From NCBI RefSeq assembly GCF_002454115.1, contig NZ_DKIH01000011.1:1-40631 (forward strand): a stretch of DNA of 40,631 bases, given 5' to 3'. Position numbers and translations under genes: made by a program. This DNA comes from Sphingopyxis sp. UBA6723. GTDB lineage: Bacteria > Pseudomonadota > Alphaproteobacteria > Sphingomonadales > Sphingomonadaceae. Each line of letters begins with the position of its first letter. The first letter of the stretch is position 1. Below are positions 31,469 through 39,589 of the stretch, one piece after another. The notes beneath the pieces were generated by a model. That model saw nothing but the letters and a program-made list of their open reading frames with translations. It did no database searches and was not told where the DNA came from.

Positions 31469-32758
31469 TCAGTCGCTGAACGGGTCGCGGATCAGGATCG
31501 TGTCTTCGCGCTCGGGGCTGGTTGACACGAGCGCGATCGGGGTTTCGATCAGTTCCTGGACGCGCTGAATATATTTGATCGCCTGCGCGGGCAGGTCCGC
31601 ATAGCTGCGGGCGCCAGCGGTCGTTTCCTGCCAGCCGTCCATTTCCTCGTAGATCGGCTCGACCTCGGCCTGATCGGCAGAATGGGCGGGGAAATAGTCG
31701 AGGATCTTACCGCGGAGGCGATAGCCTGTGCAGATGCGGATCGTGTCGAAGCCGTCGAGCACGTCGAGCTTGGTCAGCGCGATGCCCGTGACGCCCGATA
31801 CGGCGCAGCTCTGGCGCACGAGCACCGCGTCGAACCAGCCGCAGCGGCGCTTGCGCCCGGTGACGGTGCCGAACTCATGCCCGCGCTCGCCCAGCTTTTG
31901 ACCGATCGCGTCCTCAAGTTCGGTGGGGAAAGGGCCGCTGCCGACGCGCGTCGTATAGGCCTTGGCGATGCCGAGCACGAAGCCGACTGCGCCGGGGCCG
32001 AGGCCTGAACCGCTGGCGGCCGTGCCGCTCACGGTGTTCGAGCTGGTGACGAAGGGGTAGGTGCCATGATCGACGTCGAGCAGCACGCCCTGCGCGCCCT
32101 CGAACAGGATGCGCGCGCCCGCCTTGCGGACTTTCTTGAGCCGCTTCCAGACGGGCTGCGCATATTCGAGCACATAGTCGGCGATTTCGGTGAGGTCGGC
32201 GACCAGGCGTTCGCGGTCGATCGGTGGTTCGCCGAACCCGGCGCGCAGCGCGTCGTGGTGCGCAGTGAGGCGGTCGAGCTGCGGTTCGAGCTTGTCGAGG
32301 TGCGCGAGGTCGCAGACGCGCAGCGCGCGGCGTCCGACCTTGTCCTCATAGGCCGGGCCGATGCCGCGCCCCGTCGTCCCGATCTTGCCCGCGCCCGCGG
32401 CGGTCTCGCGCAGCGCGTCGAGATCGCGGTGGAACGGCAGGATCAGCGCGCAATTGTCGGCAATCGCAAAATTCTCGGCATTGATGACGACCCCCTGGCC
32501 GCGCAGCTTGGTGATTTCGTCGCGCAGCGCCCACGGGTCGAGCACGACGCCGTTGCCGATGATCGACAGCGTCCCGGTGACGATGCCCGAGGGAAGCAGC
32601 GACAGCTTGTACACCTGCTCGCCGACGACGAGCGTATGACCGGCATTATGCCCGCCCTGAAACCGGACGACGGCATCGGCGCGGCTGGCGAGCCAGTCGA
32701 CAATCTTGCCCTTGCCCTCGTCGCCCCATTGCGACCCGATGACGGTAACATTTGCCAT
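31469..32758 (-). CDS. purA: Adenylosuccinate synthetase
   Basis: A 429-residue cytosolic enzyme that joins IMP and aspartate using GTP, the first step from IMP to AMP. The N-terminal GSQWGDEGKGK (8-18) is the GTP/IMP-binding P-loop with the catalytic aspartate, GGHNAGHT (about 38-45) holds the catalytic histidine, and GTTGRGIGPAYEDK (about 125-138) is the second signature. The start at 32758 (MANVTVIG) is chosen over the open extension to 32794. It commonly follows hisZ in Alphaproteobacteria; here two plus-strand genes lie between them. Confidence 0.97.
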   Translation of the reverse strand: MANVTVIGSQWGDEGKGKIVDWLASRADAVVRFQGGHNAGHTLVVGEQVYKLSLLPSGIVTGTLSIIGNGVVLDPWALRDEITKLRGQGVVINAENFAIADNCALILPFHRDLDALRETAAGAGKIGTTGRGIGPAYEDKVGRRALRVCDLAHLDKLEPQLDRLTAHHDALRAGFGEPPIDRERLVADLTEIADYVLEYAQPVWKRLKKVRKAGARILFEGAQGVLLDVDHGTYPFVTSSNTVSGTAASGSGLGPGAVGFVLGIAKAYTTRVGSGPFPTELEDAIGQKLGERGHEFGTVTGRKRRCGWFDAVLVRQSCAVSGVTGIALTKLDVLDGFDTIRICTGYRLRGKILDYFPAHSADQAEVEPIYEEMDGWQETTAGARSYADLPAQAIKYIQRVQELIETPIALVSTSPEREDTILIRDPFSD

Positions 32759-32909
32759 GATGCTGTCCTGCTGAACCGGGCCTAAAATGACCAATGCTGG
32801 CCCGGCGCGGCCTTAGCGGATTTGGCTGGAGAGGCAAGCACGCTGGGATGATTTTGCGACATTTGGGGCGGACAAGAGACAGGCGCCGGGGGGCGATGGA
32901 GGTGCAGAT

Positions 32910-33842
32910 ATGAGCAAGCGATACTGGATCGGCCTGTTCGCGGCGACCGCCGTGGTGGCAAGTGGCATGCCGGCGAGCGATGCGCGCGAAAAGCTGCGTG
33001 AACGCCTGCGCGAACGGATGGCTGAGCGCATGGGCGCGGACGAAGGGCCGCAGGTACCGGGTGGTGAGACGATAGCCTATGGCAGCGATCCGTTGCAGGT
33101 GCTCGATATCTGGCGCGCAAAGGGCGCGAAAGGGCCGGCGCCGCTGATCGTCTATGTCCATGGCGGCGGGTGGAAACGTGGCAGCAAGGACAATGCGACC
33201 GGGCGCTTCAAACCGGTGCATTATCCGGAGCAGGGCTATGCCTTTGCCTCGATCAACTATCGCCTCGTCCCCGCCGCGACGGTCGAGCAGCAGGCGGCGG
33301 ACGTCGCGAGCGCGGTGAAAGCCTTGGTCGATCGCGCCAGCACGCTGGGCATCGATCGGCGGCGCATCGTCTTGATGGGGCACAGCGCGGGCGCGCATCT
33401 GGTCGCGCTGGTCGGGACAGACGAACGCTATCTGAAGGGCGCCGGGCTGTCGTTCGCTGACGTCGCGGGGATAATCCCCAATGACGGCGCCGCTTACGAT
33501 GTGCCGGCGCAAATGAAGGACGGTCCGCCGATCATGCAAAAAACCTATGCGCAGGCGTTTGGCACCGATCCGGCGCGGCAAAAGGCCTTGTCGCCGACCG
33601 CGCATGCATCGGCACCTAACGCGCCCGACTTTCTGCTGCTTTATGTCCAGCGGCCTGATGGCGTTCGGCAGGCGAAGGCCTTGGGCTCCGCGCTGACAGC
33701 GGGTGGCAGCCGGGTCGAACATGGCAGTTTCCCCGGCGAGGGGCTGAAGGGCCATGCCGAGATCAACCGCAGCTTGGGCGATCCGGCTTACGCGGCGACG
33801 GGCGCGGTCGATGCATGGTTGAAACGGGTGTTCGGGAAATAG
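32910..33842 (+). CDS. Secreted alpha/beta hydrolase (HSL/carboxylesterase-like)
   Basis: A 310-residue esterase-type hydrolase with a signal peptide (about 1-25) followed by an unusual charged stretch, REKLRERLRERMAERMG (26-42), probably a short amphipathic helix. HGGGW (84-88) is the oxyanion motif of the hormone-sensitive lipase group, GHSAG (157-161) carries nucleophile S159, and the base is probably the histidine in GLKGHAEIN. The substrate is unknown. It is encoded on the strand opposite to purA and hisZ and interrupts that pair. Family D repeat copy 2 follows its stop codon. Confidence 0.87.
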   Translation: MSKRYWIGLFAATAVVASGMPASDAREKLRERLRERMAERMGADEGPQVPGGETIAYGSDPLQVLDIWRAKGAKGPAPLIVYVHGGGWKRGSKDNATGRFKPVHYPEQGYAFASINYRLVPAATVEQQAADVASAVKALVDRASTLGIDRRRIVLMGHSAGAHLVALVGTDERYLKGAGLSFADVAGIIPNDGAAYDVPAQMKDGPPIMQKTYAQAFGTDPARQKALSPTAHASAPNAPDFLLLYVQRPDGVRQAKALGSALTAGGSRVEHGSFPGEGLKGHAEINRSLGDPAYAATGAVDAWLKRVFGK

Positions 33843-33846
33843 CCCT

Positions 33847-33923
33847 CGTCATTGCGAGCGTAGCGAAGCAATCCAGAGCAGAGTAAAGCCGCTCTGGATT
33901 GCTTCGCTACGCTCGCAATGACG
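33847..33923. repeat. Stem-loop repeat, family D, copy 2
   Basis: Perfect 33-base inverted arms at 33847-33879 and 33891-33923 with an 11-base loop, between two co-directional plus-strand genes. It may terminate the hydrolase transcript or, as RNA, stabilise its 3' end. The core matches the copy at 20564-20637 with a GTAGCG instead of GAAGCG step that is compensated on the other arm. Confidence 0.9.
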
Positions 33924-33956
33924 AACGAAGGGGCAACGGAGCCAAGAGGAATACCG

Positions 33957-34334
33957 ATGACAAACCCCGACGCCCCCTATCATGCCCACATCTATTATTA
34001 CCCGACCGAGCGCCCCGCCGCGGCCGCGCTGCGCGACGCTTTCGGGCAGAATCCCGCTATCCTGTTCGTCGGCGCCATGACCGATGGCGCGGCGGGGCCG
34101 CATCCGATTGCGCAATATGAGGTGCATTTTCGGGCGCGTTCGCAAGCCGCGGTGGTGGCCGCCATCGAAGCGACCGGCCTGCGCGCGCTGGTGCATCCAC
34201 TGACCGACGACGATTTGGCCGACCATACGACGTTGGCGCACTGGATCGGCGAGCCGGTAGTGCTGGATGTGACCGTGCTCGATCCACTGGGGGTCAATCA
34301 GGGCGTGCCGCGGTTCGGGATTTCGGATTTTTAG
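33957..34334 (+). CDS. DOPA 4,5-dioxygenase family protein
   Basis: A 125-residue small protein of the fungal/bacterial DOPA 4,5-dioxygenase family. The N-terminal HAHIYYYP (about 9-16) contributes the metal-binding histidines, and EVHF (about 56-59), H80 in ALVHPLTDDDLADHTTLAHW and the later histidines complete the usual set. Characterised relatives cleave catechols such as DOPA extradiol-fashion; the natural substrate here is unknown. AAGAGGA precedes the ATG. It is convergent with hisZ, with family B copy 3 between them. Confidence 0.83.
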   Translation: MTNPDAPYHAHIYYYPTERPAAAALRDAFGQNPAILFVGAMTDGAAGPHPIAQYEVHFRARSQAAVVAAIEATGLRALVHPLTDDDLADHTTLAHWIGEPVVLDVTVLDPLGVNQGVPRFGISDF

Positions 34335-34350
34335 CTTGGGCCTTTAAACC

Positions 34351-34429
34351 CCGTTCGTATCGAGCGAAGTCGAGATACGTTGGGGCTGCCCAAGCGGTCG
34401 CGTGTCTCGACTTCGCTCGACACGAACGG
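34351..34429. repeat. Stem-loop repeat, family B, copy 3
   Basis: Arms at 34351-34379 and 34401-34429, inverted repeats with two mismatches, around a 21-base loop. It lies between the convergent DOPA dioxygenase-like gene and hisZ. Confidence 0.85.
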
Positions 34430-34444
34430 ATTTTGGGGGATGCC

Positions 34445-35557
34445 TCAGGCCTCGACCGGCCCATCGGCGCCCAGCCGCCACCCACATCCCAGCGCCTGCG
34501 CATCGTCGGCGTCGGACAGCGCCGCCACCGTTTGCCAGTCGTCGGCGCGCAGGCTGGCGGCGAGCGCGGGATCGTGGCCGAGTGGGAGAAAAATGCGGCG
34601 GTCGCGGTCGTCGTCAGCGCCGAGCCCCGCGTCGATGAGCGGGTCGGGATAAAGCGAGAAGCCGACGGCGGCCTCTTCCTGTTCGCCGACCGGAATTGCA
34701 TAGCCGCCGCCGCGGCCGACCGCGTCGCCCTGGCCGGGGACGAAGATTTGGAACCCGAACCAGCTTTGATAGGCAAAGCCGTGGCGCTCGGTCGGGTCGA
34801 GGGTCAGCGTCACGCGGTCGCGCACCGGCGCCGCAATCGCTTCCAGCGCGTCGATGCGCGCGGTGAGGACGCCCGATGTGTCAAAGGCTCGCAGGTCGGC
34901 GATCGCCTGATCGAACGGCCCGGTGGCGCGGAGCAGCGGCAGATAGGCGGCGGCGCCGATGCGGGTCAGCGCGCCGGCGTCCTTGGCGTCGAGTTCGTCG
35001 CGCAGTTGCTGGATGTCGGTATCGACCGGCAGCGGGCCGTTCGCGAGCAGGTCGACGACGTCGGGCAGGGTGAAGTCGATCGTCACCGGGCCGATGCCGG
35101 CGGCTTCGAGCGCATCAATTGCGACACCAACGATCTCGCGCGCCGCGGCGACACTGTCGCTGCCGATCAGCTCGGCGCCGACCTGGAGCATTTCGCGCGC
35201 CGGGCGGAGCTGGCTGGCGCGCAGTTTGACGACCTGTCCGGCGTAGCAAAGGCGCAGGGGGCGGGGCGCATTGGCGAGCAGCGAAGTGGCAATGCGGCCG
35301 ACCTGCCGCGTGATGTCGGGACGCAGTGCCAGCGTGCGCTGCGACACCGGATCGGTGAAGCGCAGCAGGTCGCGGACGGTGCGATCGTCATCGCCGCCCA
35401 GCGTTTCGCGAAATTCCGCGAGCGGCGGTGAGACGCGGCCATAGCCGTGCGCCCGCATCGCATCGACGAGCGCGCGGGTAACGCGCGATGCGGCCTCGGC
35501 CTGTTGGGGGAGGCGGTCGCGGAGGCCTTCGGGCAGCAGGGCGGGGGTGCGAGGCAT
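34445..35557 (-). CDS. hisZ: ATP phosphoribosyltransferase regulatory subunit
   Basis: A 370-residue protein related to histidyl-tRNA synthetase but lacking aminoacylation function. It pairs with the short form of HisG, which starts histidine synthesis, and is needed for its activity and feedback control. The HisRS-like core is evident in LLPEGLRDRLPQQAE, the motif 2-like RFTDPVSQRTLALRPDITRQVGRIA and the C-terminal segment GRGGGYAIP. It contains no anticodon-binding domain, as expected. No hisG is in the window. It lies downstream of serA with a family B repeat between them. Confidence 0.92.
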   Translation of the reverse strand: MPRTPALLPEGLRDRLPQQAEAASRVTRALVDAMRAHGYGRVSPPLAEFRETLGGDDDRTVRDLLRFTDPVSQRTLALRPDITRQVGRIATSLLANAPRPLRLCYAGQVVKLRASQLRPAREMLQVGAELIGSDSVAAAREIVGVAIDALEAAGIGPVTIDFTLPDVVDLLANGPLPVDTDIQQLRDELDAKDAGALTRIGAAAYLPLLRATGPFDQAIADLRAFDTSGVLTARIDALEAIAAPVRDRVTLTLDPTERHGFAYQSWFGFQIFVPGQGDAVGRGGGYAIPVGEQEEAAVGFSLYPDPLIDAGLGADDDRDRRIFLPLGHDPALAASLRADDWQTVAALSDADDAQALGCGWRLGADGPVEA

Positions 35558-35605
35558 GGTGAGGCCTTAGGCGGGTCGAAATCGGGATTCAACAATCCAG
35601 AATCT

Positions 35606-35685
35606 CCGTTCGCATCGAGCGAAGTCGAGATGCCTTGATGGCATAGTCTGCCAACGGGTGTCTCGACTTCGCTCGACACGAACGG
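35606..35685. repeat. Stem-loop repeat, family B, copy 4
   Basis: Arms at 35606-35634 and 35657-35685, inverted repeats with two or three mismatches and a loop of about 22 bases. It lies between serA and hisZ, both on the minus strand, so it could attenuate or separate the two transcription units. Confidence 0.85.
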
Positions 35686-35700
35686 AAATAGAGGGTGGTG

Positions 35701-37287
35701 CTAGAATTTGAGTCCCTTCACCGTCTTCACCCCCGGAAGTTGGCACAGCTGCCACAGAAGCGGCTCGGGCATTGGCGAATCGAGGCTCAAAAGCAGCACC
35801 GCTTCGCCGCCCGCGGCGCGGCGGCCGAGGTGGAAGGTGCCGATGTTGAGTCCGGCTTCGCCCAAGGCCGTGCCGATACGGCCGATGAAGCCCGGCGCAT
35901 CCTCGTTGACGATGTAGAGCATGTGGCCGTCAAGATCGGCCTCGACCTTGATTCCGAACATTTCGACCAGCCGCGGGTCGCCGTTGCTGAACAGCGTGCC
36001 CGCGACCGAGCGGTCGCCCTGTTCGGTCGCGACGGTGACGCGGACGAGCGTGTGATAGTCGCCGTCGCGGTCATGTCGGACCTCGCGCACATCGAGCCCG
36101 CGCTCGCGTGCGAGGTGCGGGGCGTTGACCATGTTCACGCTGTCCGAATAGCGGCGCATCAGGCCCGTGAGCACCGCGGCGGTGATCGGCTTGAGGTTGA
36201 GTTCGGCGGCGGCGCCCTCGACCTCGACCGAAATGGTGGTGAGGTTGTCGTGCGCGAGCTGGCCGACGAGGCTGCCAAGCTTTTCGGCGAGGCTCATATA
36301 GGGGCGCAGCTTCGGTGCTTCCTCGGCCGACAGGCTGGGGACGTTGAGCGCGTTGGTGATGCCGCCGGTAAGCAGATAGTCCGAAATCTGCTCGGCGACC
36401 TGGATGGCGACATTGACCTGCGCTTCGTCGGTCGACGCGCCCAAATGCGGGGTGCAGATGAAGTTTGGCGCGCTGAACAGCGGGTGGTCGGCAGCGGGGG
36501 GCTCCTGCGCGAACACGTCGAGCGCGGCGCCCGCGACATGGCCCGATTCCAGCGCGTCCTTGAGCGCCGCTTCATCAATCAGCCCGCCGCGCGCGCAGTT
36601 GATGATCCGCACGCCCTTCTTTGCTTTGGCGATATTCTCGGCCGACAGGATGTTGCGCGTCTGGTCGGTCAGCGGGGTGTGCAGCGTGATGAAATCGGCC
36701 TTGGCGAGCAGAGTGTCGAGATCGGCTTTTTCGACGCCAAGTTCGATCGCGCGCTCGGGGGTCAGGAAGGGGTCGAAGGCCACGACCTTCATGCGCAGGC
36801 CCAGCGCGCGCTCGGCAACGATGCTGCCGATATTGCCGCAGCCGATCAGGCCGAGCGTCTTCGACGTCAGCTCGACGCCCATGAAGTCATTCTTCGGCCA
36901 TTTGCCCGCCTGCGTTCCGGCGTTCGCTTCCGGAATCTGGCGGGCGAGCGCGAACATCATCGCGATCGCATGTTCGGCGGTGGTGATGCTGTTGCCGAAC
37001 GGGGTGTTCATCACGATGACGCCCTGCTTCGACGCCTCGGGAATGTCGACATTGTCGACGCCGATCCCGGCGCGGCCGACGACTTTCAGGTTGGTCGCAG
37101 CGGCGAGCACGTCGGCGGTGACCTTGGTGGCCGAACGGATCGCGAGGCCGTCATAGGCGCCGATCATCGCGATCAGCTCGTCCTTGGTCTTGCCGGTGAT
37201 GACATCGACGTTGATGCCGCGCTCTTTGAATATCTGCGCGGCTTTGGGGTCCATTTTGTCGGAAATCAGAACTTTGGGTGCGGTCAT
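35701..37287 (-). CDS. serA: D-3-phosphoglycerate dehydrogenase
   Basis: A 528-residue enzyme of the long form, oxidising 3-phosphoglycerate to 3-phosphohydroxypyruvate, the first step of serine synthesis. The Rossmann motif is GLIGCGNIGSIVAER (about 145-159). The catalytic Arg, Glu and His lie in NCARGGLIDE, DVFAQEP and TPHLGAST. An intervening (ASB) domain and a C-terminal ACT domain (from about 455, with VNEDAPGFIGRIGTALGE) suggest serine feedback control. I use ATG 37287 (MTAPK); a TTG five codons earlier is possible. It follows serC, separated by a family A repeat. Confidence 0.96.
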   Translation of the reverse strand: MTAPKVLISDKMDPKAAQIFKERGINVDVITGKTKDELIAMIGAYDGLAIRSATKVTADVLAAATNLKVVGRAGIGVDNVDIPEASKQGVIVMNTPFGNSITTAEHAIAMMFALARQIPEANAGTQAGKWPKNDFMGVELTSKTLGLIGCGNIGSIVAERALGLRMKVVAFDPFLTPERAIELGVEKADLDTLLAKADFITLHTPLTDQTRNILSAENIAKAKKGVRIINCARGGLIDEAALKDALESGHVAGAALDVFAQEPPAADHPLFSAPNFICTPHLGASTDEAQVNVAIQVAEQISDYLLTGGITNALNVPSLSAEEAPKLRPYMSLAEKLGSLVGQLAHDNLTTISVEVEGAAAELNLKPITAAVLTGLMRRYSDSVNMVNAPHLARERGLDVREVRHDRDGDYHTLVRVTVATEQGDRSVAGTLFSNGDPRLVEMFGIKVEADLDGHMLYIVNEDAPGFIGRIGTALGEAGLNIGTFHLGRRAAGGEAVLLLSLDSPMPEPLLWQLCQLPGVKTVKGLKF

Positions 37288-37308
37288 TGCAATGGCTTTC
37301 AAAACTCG

Positions 37309-37391
37309 GTTTGTCCTGAGCTTGTCGAAGGACAGTATTTCTCTTGGACGTCGGAAGAAAAGAGCGGCCCTTCGACAAGCTCAGGGCGAAC
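37309..37391. repeat. Stem-loop repeat, family A (GAGCTTGTCGAAGG core), copy 2
   Basis: Arms at 37309-37333 and 37367-37391, inverted repeats with two mismatches, with a 33-base loop. It is the core stem-loop of the element at 9566-9713 without the outer terminal repeats. It lies inside the likely serC-serA operon, 16 bases after serC and about 20 bases before the serA start, so it could modulate the ratio of the two products. Confidence 0.85.
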
Positions 37392-37406
37392 GGTAGAGGG
37401 GAAGCG

Positions 37407-38534
37407 TCAGGCCGAAAGGCTCGCGTAGGCCCAGTCGAGCCACGGGCCCAGCGCTTCGATATCGGCGGTGTCGACGGTCGCGCCGCACCAGATGCGAAGC
37501 CCTGGCGGCGCGTCGCGATAGCCCGCGATGTCGTAGGCTGCGCCCTCGGCTTCGAGCAGCCCTGCGAATTTCTTGATGAAGCCCTCATCAGCCCCGGCGA
37601 CCGAAAGACAGACCGACGTTTTCGACCGGCTGGCGGGATCGGCAGCGAGGTGGCTGAGCCATTCGCGATCCGCGACGATCTTGTCGAGCGCCGCCGCATT
37701 GGCATCGCTGCGCGCCTTCAGGCCGTCGAGACCACCGAGCGATTTCGCCCATTCGAGCGCGAAGATCGCATCTTCGACCGCGAGCATCGACGGGGTGTTG
37801 ATCGTCTCACCCTTGAACACGCCTTCGGCGAGCGCGCCCTTGCTGACGAGGCGGAACACTTTCGGCAGCGGCCAGGCGGGAGTGTAATTCTCGAGCCGTT
37901 CGACGGCGCGCGGACCGAGGATCAGCACGCCATGGCCGCCTTCGCCGCCGAGCACTTTCTGCCAGCTGAAGGTCGCGACGTCGATCTTGTCCCACGGCAT
38001 GTCGTAGGCGAACACCGCCGAGGTCGAGTCGGCGAAGGACAGCCCTTCGCGATCAGCCGGGATCCAGTCGCCGTTCGGGACGCGGACGCCTGATGTGGTG
38101 CCGTTCCAGGTGAACAGAACGTCGTTCGACCAGTCGACTTTTGTCAGGTCGGGAAGCTGGCCGTAATCGGCGCGGATCACGGTCGGATCGAGCTTGAGCT
38201 GCTTCGCTGCGTCGGTGACCCAGCCCTCACCGAAGCTCTCCCATGCGAGCGTCGTGACGGGGCGGGCGCCGAGCATCGTCCACATTGCCATTTCGAAAGC
38301 GCCGGTGTCGGAGCCCGGGACGATGCCGATGCGGTGCGTATCGGGCAGCTGCAGCATCTCGCGCATCAGGTCGATGCAATAAGCGAGCCGCGTCTTGCCG
38401 ATCTTCGCACGATGCGAGCGACCCAGCGATTCGGTGGCTAGTTTGTCGGGGGACCAGACCGGCGGCTTGGCGCAGGGTCCGGACGAGAAAAACGGGCGCG
38501 CAGGGCGCAATTCGGGTTTCGGCACTTCACTCAT
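37407..38534 (-). CDS. serC: Phosphoserine aminotransferase
   Basis: A 375-residue fold-type I PLP enzyme that converts 3-phosphohydroxypyruvate and glutamate to phosphoserine and 2-oxoglutarate; it also acts in pyridoxal phosphate synthesis. The PLP lysine is K193 in FSWQKVLGGEGG, and SSTSAVF-type cofactor contacts are in FADSTSAVFAYD. It belongs to the alphaproteobacterial type (MSEVPKPELRPARPFFSSGPCAKPP start). The AAGGAGAG ribosome site lies in the last hairpin of the leader at 38535-38584. Confidence 0.96.
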   Translation of the reverse strand: MSEVPKPELRPARPFFSSGPCAKPPVWSPDKLATESLGRSHRAKIGKTRLAYCIDLMREMLQLPDTHRIGIVPGSDTGAFEMAMWTMLGARPVTTLAWESFGEGWVTDAAKQLKLDPTVIRADYGQLPDLTKVDWSNDVLFTWNGTTSGVRVPNGDWIPADREGLSFADSTSAVFAYDMPWDKIDVATFSWQKVLGGEGGHGVLILGPRAVERLENYTPAWPLPKVFRLVSKGALAEGVFKGETINTPSMLAVEDAIFALEWAKSLGGLDGLKARSDANAAALDKIVADREWLSHLAADPASRSKTSVCLSVAGADEGFIKKFAGLLEAEGAAYDIAGYRDAPPGLRIWCGATVDTADIEALGPWLDWAYASLSA

Positions 38535-38584
38535 TTAGTCTCTCCTTGCAGAGAGCTCGCGCGGCGTTGGGACCGCGTGGCCCG
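38535..38584 (-). ncRNA. serC leader-type regulatory RNA
   Basis: The 50 bases before serC on the minus strand form two hairpins. The first pairs GGGCC with GGTCCC-type bases (38569-38571 with 38581-38583 and 38573-38574 with 38579-38580). The second pairs CTCTC (38551-38555 region) with GAGAG (38540-38544), and this stem includes the AAGGAGAG ribosome site. This fits the description of the alphaproteobacterial serC motif in Rfam, whose last stem covers the ribosome site of serC. Length and position agree; I could not run a covariance model. Confidence 0.65.
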
Positions 38585-38590
38585 GCGCCG

Positions 38591-38618
38591 CCTTTAGGGT
38601 CGGACACGCAACTGTCAA
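38591..38618 (-). promoter_or_regulatory. Probable serC promoter
   Basis: On the minus strand TTGACA (38613-38618), a perfect -35 element, is followed after 16 bases by TAAAGG (38591-38596), a weak -10. Transcription would start near 38584, which coincides with the 5' end of the first leader hairpin. GCGGCG (38561-38566) could also pair with CGCCGC (38586-38591) if the start is further upstream. Confidence 0.5.
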
Positions 38619-38704
38619 ACAAAATGCGTGGGCCGCGCCAGATTTCGGGTGAGTTGAGGCAAGTATAAAGAGCTTGTTAACCATCTTGTCGGTATTTTGA
38701 CGCC

Positions 38705-39406
38705 ATGCCGTTTCCGTCGTTCTTGCAGCCCCGGATCCTGATCGCCGCCACCGCAGCGCTGGCGCTCTCGGCGTGTTTCGGCAGCCCTGACGTGATGAAG
38801 CGTGGTGACCCAAAGCGTCCAACAGCCAGCGCGCCGAAGCGTCCGCAAGTTGCGCCGACTCCGTCCTTCACCAGCGCCGAAGCGCAGCAATGCGCCTTCG
38901 AACTGAAGCAGGCGGGGGTGCGCTTTACGCCGCTTCCCAATCAGGATCATGGCGGGGGGTGTAGCTCGATCGACTCGGTCAAGCTGCTCGACATCGGCAC
39001 CCCGACGACAAATCTGGGCGCGATGACCTGTCCGCTGGCGAGGAGTTTCGCAGGTTGGGCGCAGTTTGCGGTAAAGCCCGCGGCGCGGAAATACTTTGGG
39101 CAAGAGGTGGTGAAGATCGAGACGTTCGGCACCTACAGCTGCCGCAACATTTACGGCGGCCGCTCTGGCCGACTGTCGCAGCACGCTTATTCGAACGCGG
39201 TCGATGTATCGGGTTTTGTGCTCGCCGACGGACGGCGGATCATGCTCGACGGCGGATGGCATGGCGACAAGGCGTCACAGGACTTCCTCCGCGCGCTGCA
39301 CAAATCGGGCTGCCGCCGCTTTGGCACGGTGCTTGGGCCGGACTATAACGCCGCGCATTATAATCATTTTCACTTCGACATGAGCGGCAACGGTTATTGC
39401 CGGTAA
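38705..39406 (+). CDS. Extensin-like family lipoprotein
   Basis: A 233-residue exported protein of the extensin-like C-terminal family, which structurally resembles the VanY/LAS class of zinc peptidases. A lipobox LALSAC gives lipid-anchored C24. The metal-site pattern is H160 (SQHAYSNAVDVSGF) and D167, then HYNHFHFD with H221 and H223. Four more cysteines could form disulfides. A role in peptidoglycan peptide cleavage is plausible but not established for this family. It is divergent from serC and is followed by family C repeat copy 2. Lgt (5254-6129) would process it. Confidence 0.87.
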   Translation: MPFPSFLQPRILIAATAALALSACFGSPDVMKRGDPKRPTASAPKRPQVAPTPSFTSAEAQQCAFELKQAGVRFTPLPNQDHGGGCSSIDSVKLLDIGTPTTNLGAMTCPLARSFAGWAQFAVKPAARKYFGQEVVKIETFGTYSCRNIYGGRSGRLSQHAYSNAVDVSGFVLADGRRIMLDGGWHGDKASQDFLRALHKSGCRRFGTVLGPDYNAAHYNHFHFDMSGNGYCR

Positions 39407-39430
39407 CTTAGCTGGCGCGCCTCATTACAT

Positions 39431-39508
39431 CGTCATCCCGGCGAAGGCCGGGATCTCGCCGGTGCGTCAAGATTTGACGTTGAGATCCCGGCCTTCGCCG
39501 GGATGACG
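39431..39508. repeat. Stem-loop repeat, family C, copy 2
   Basis: Perfect 27-base inverted arms at 39431-39457 and 39482-39508 with a 24-base loop. The arms are identical to those at 19036-19113; only the loop differs. It lies between two co-directional plus-strand genes. Confidence 0.9.
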
Positions 39509-39589
39509 AAATAGTAAGAGACCGTAAAGGGCGCCGCTCAAATCGTCCCCGACTTGGCAAAGTCATGCCGAACGGCTAGCCGCTGTCCA

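Noticed and set aside
35695..37428. 577-codon plus-strand open frame opposite serA
   Set aside because: It is an antisense artefact of serA that also runs through the family A repeat; there is no protein-like hydrophobic pattern.
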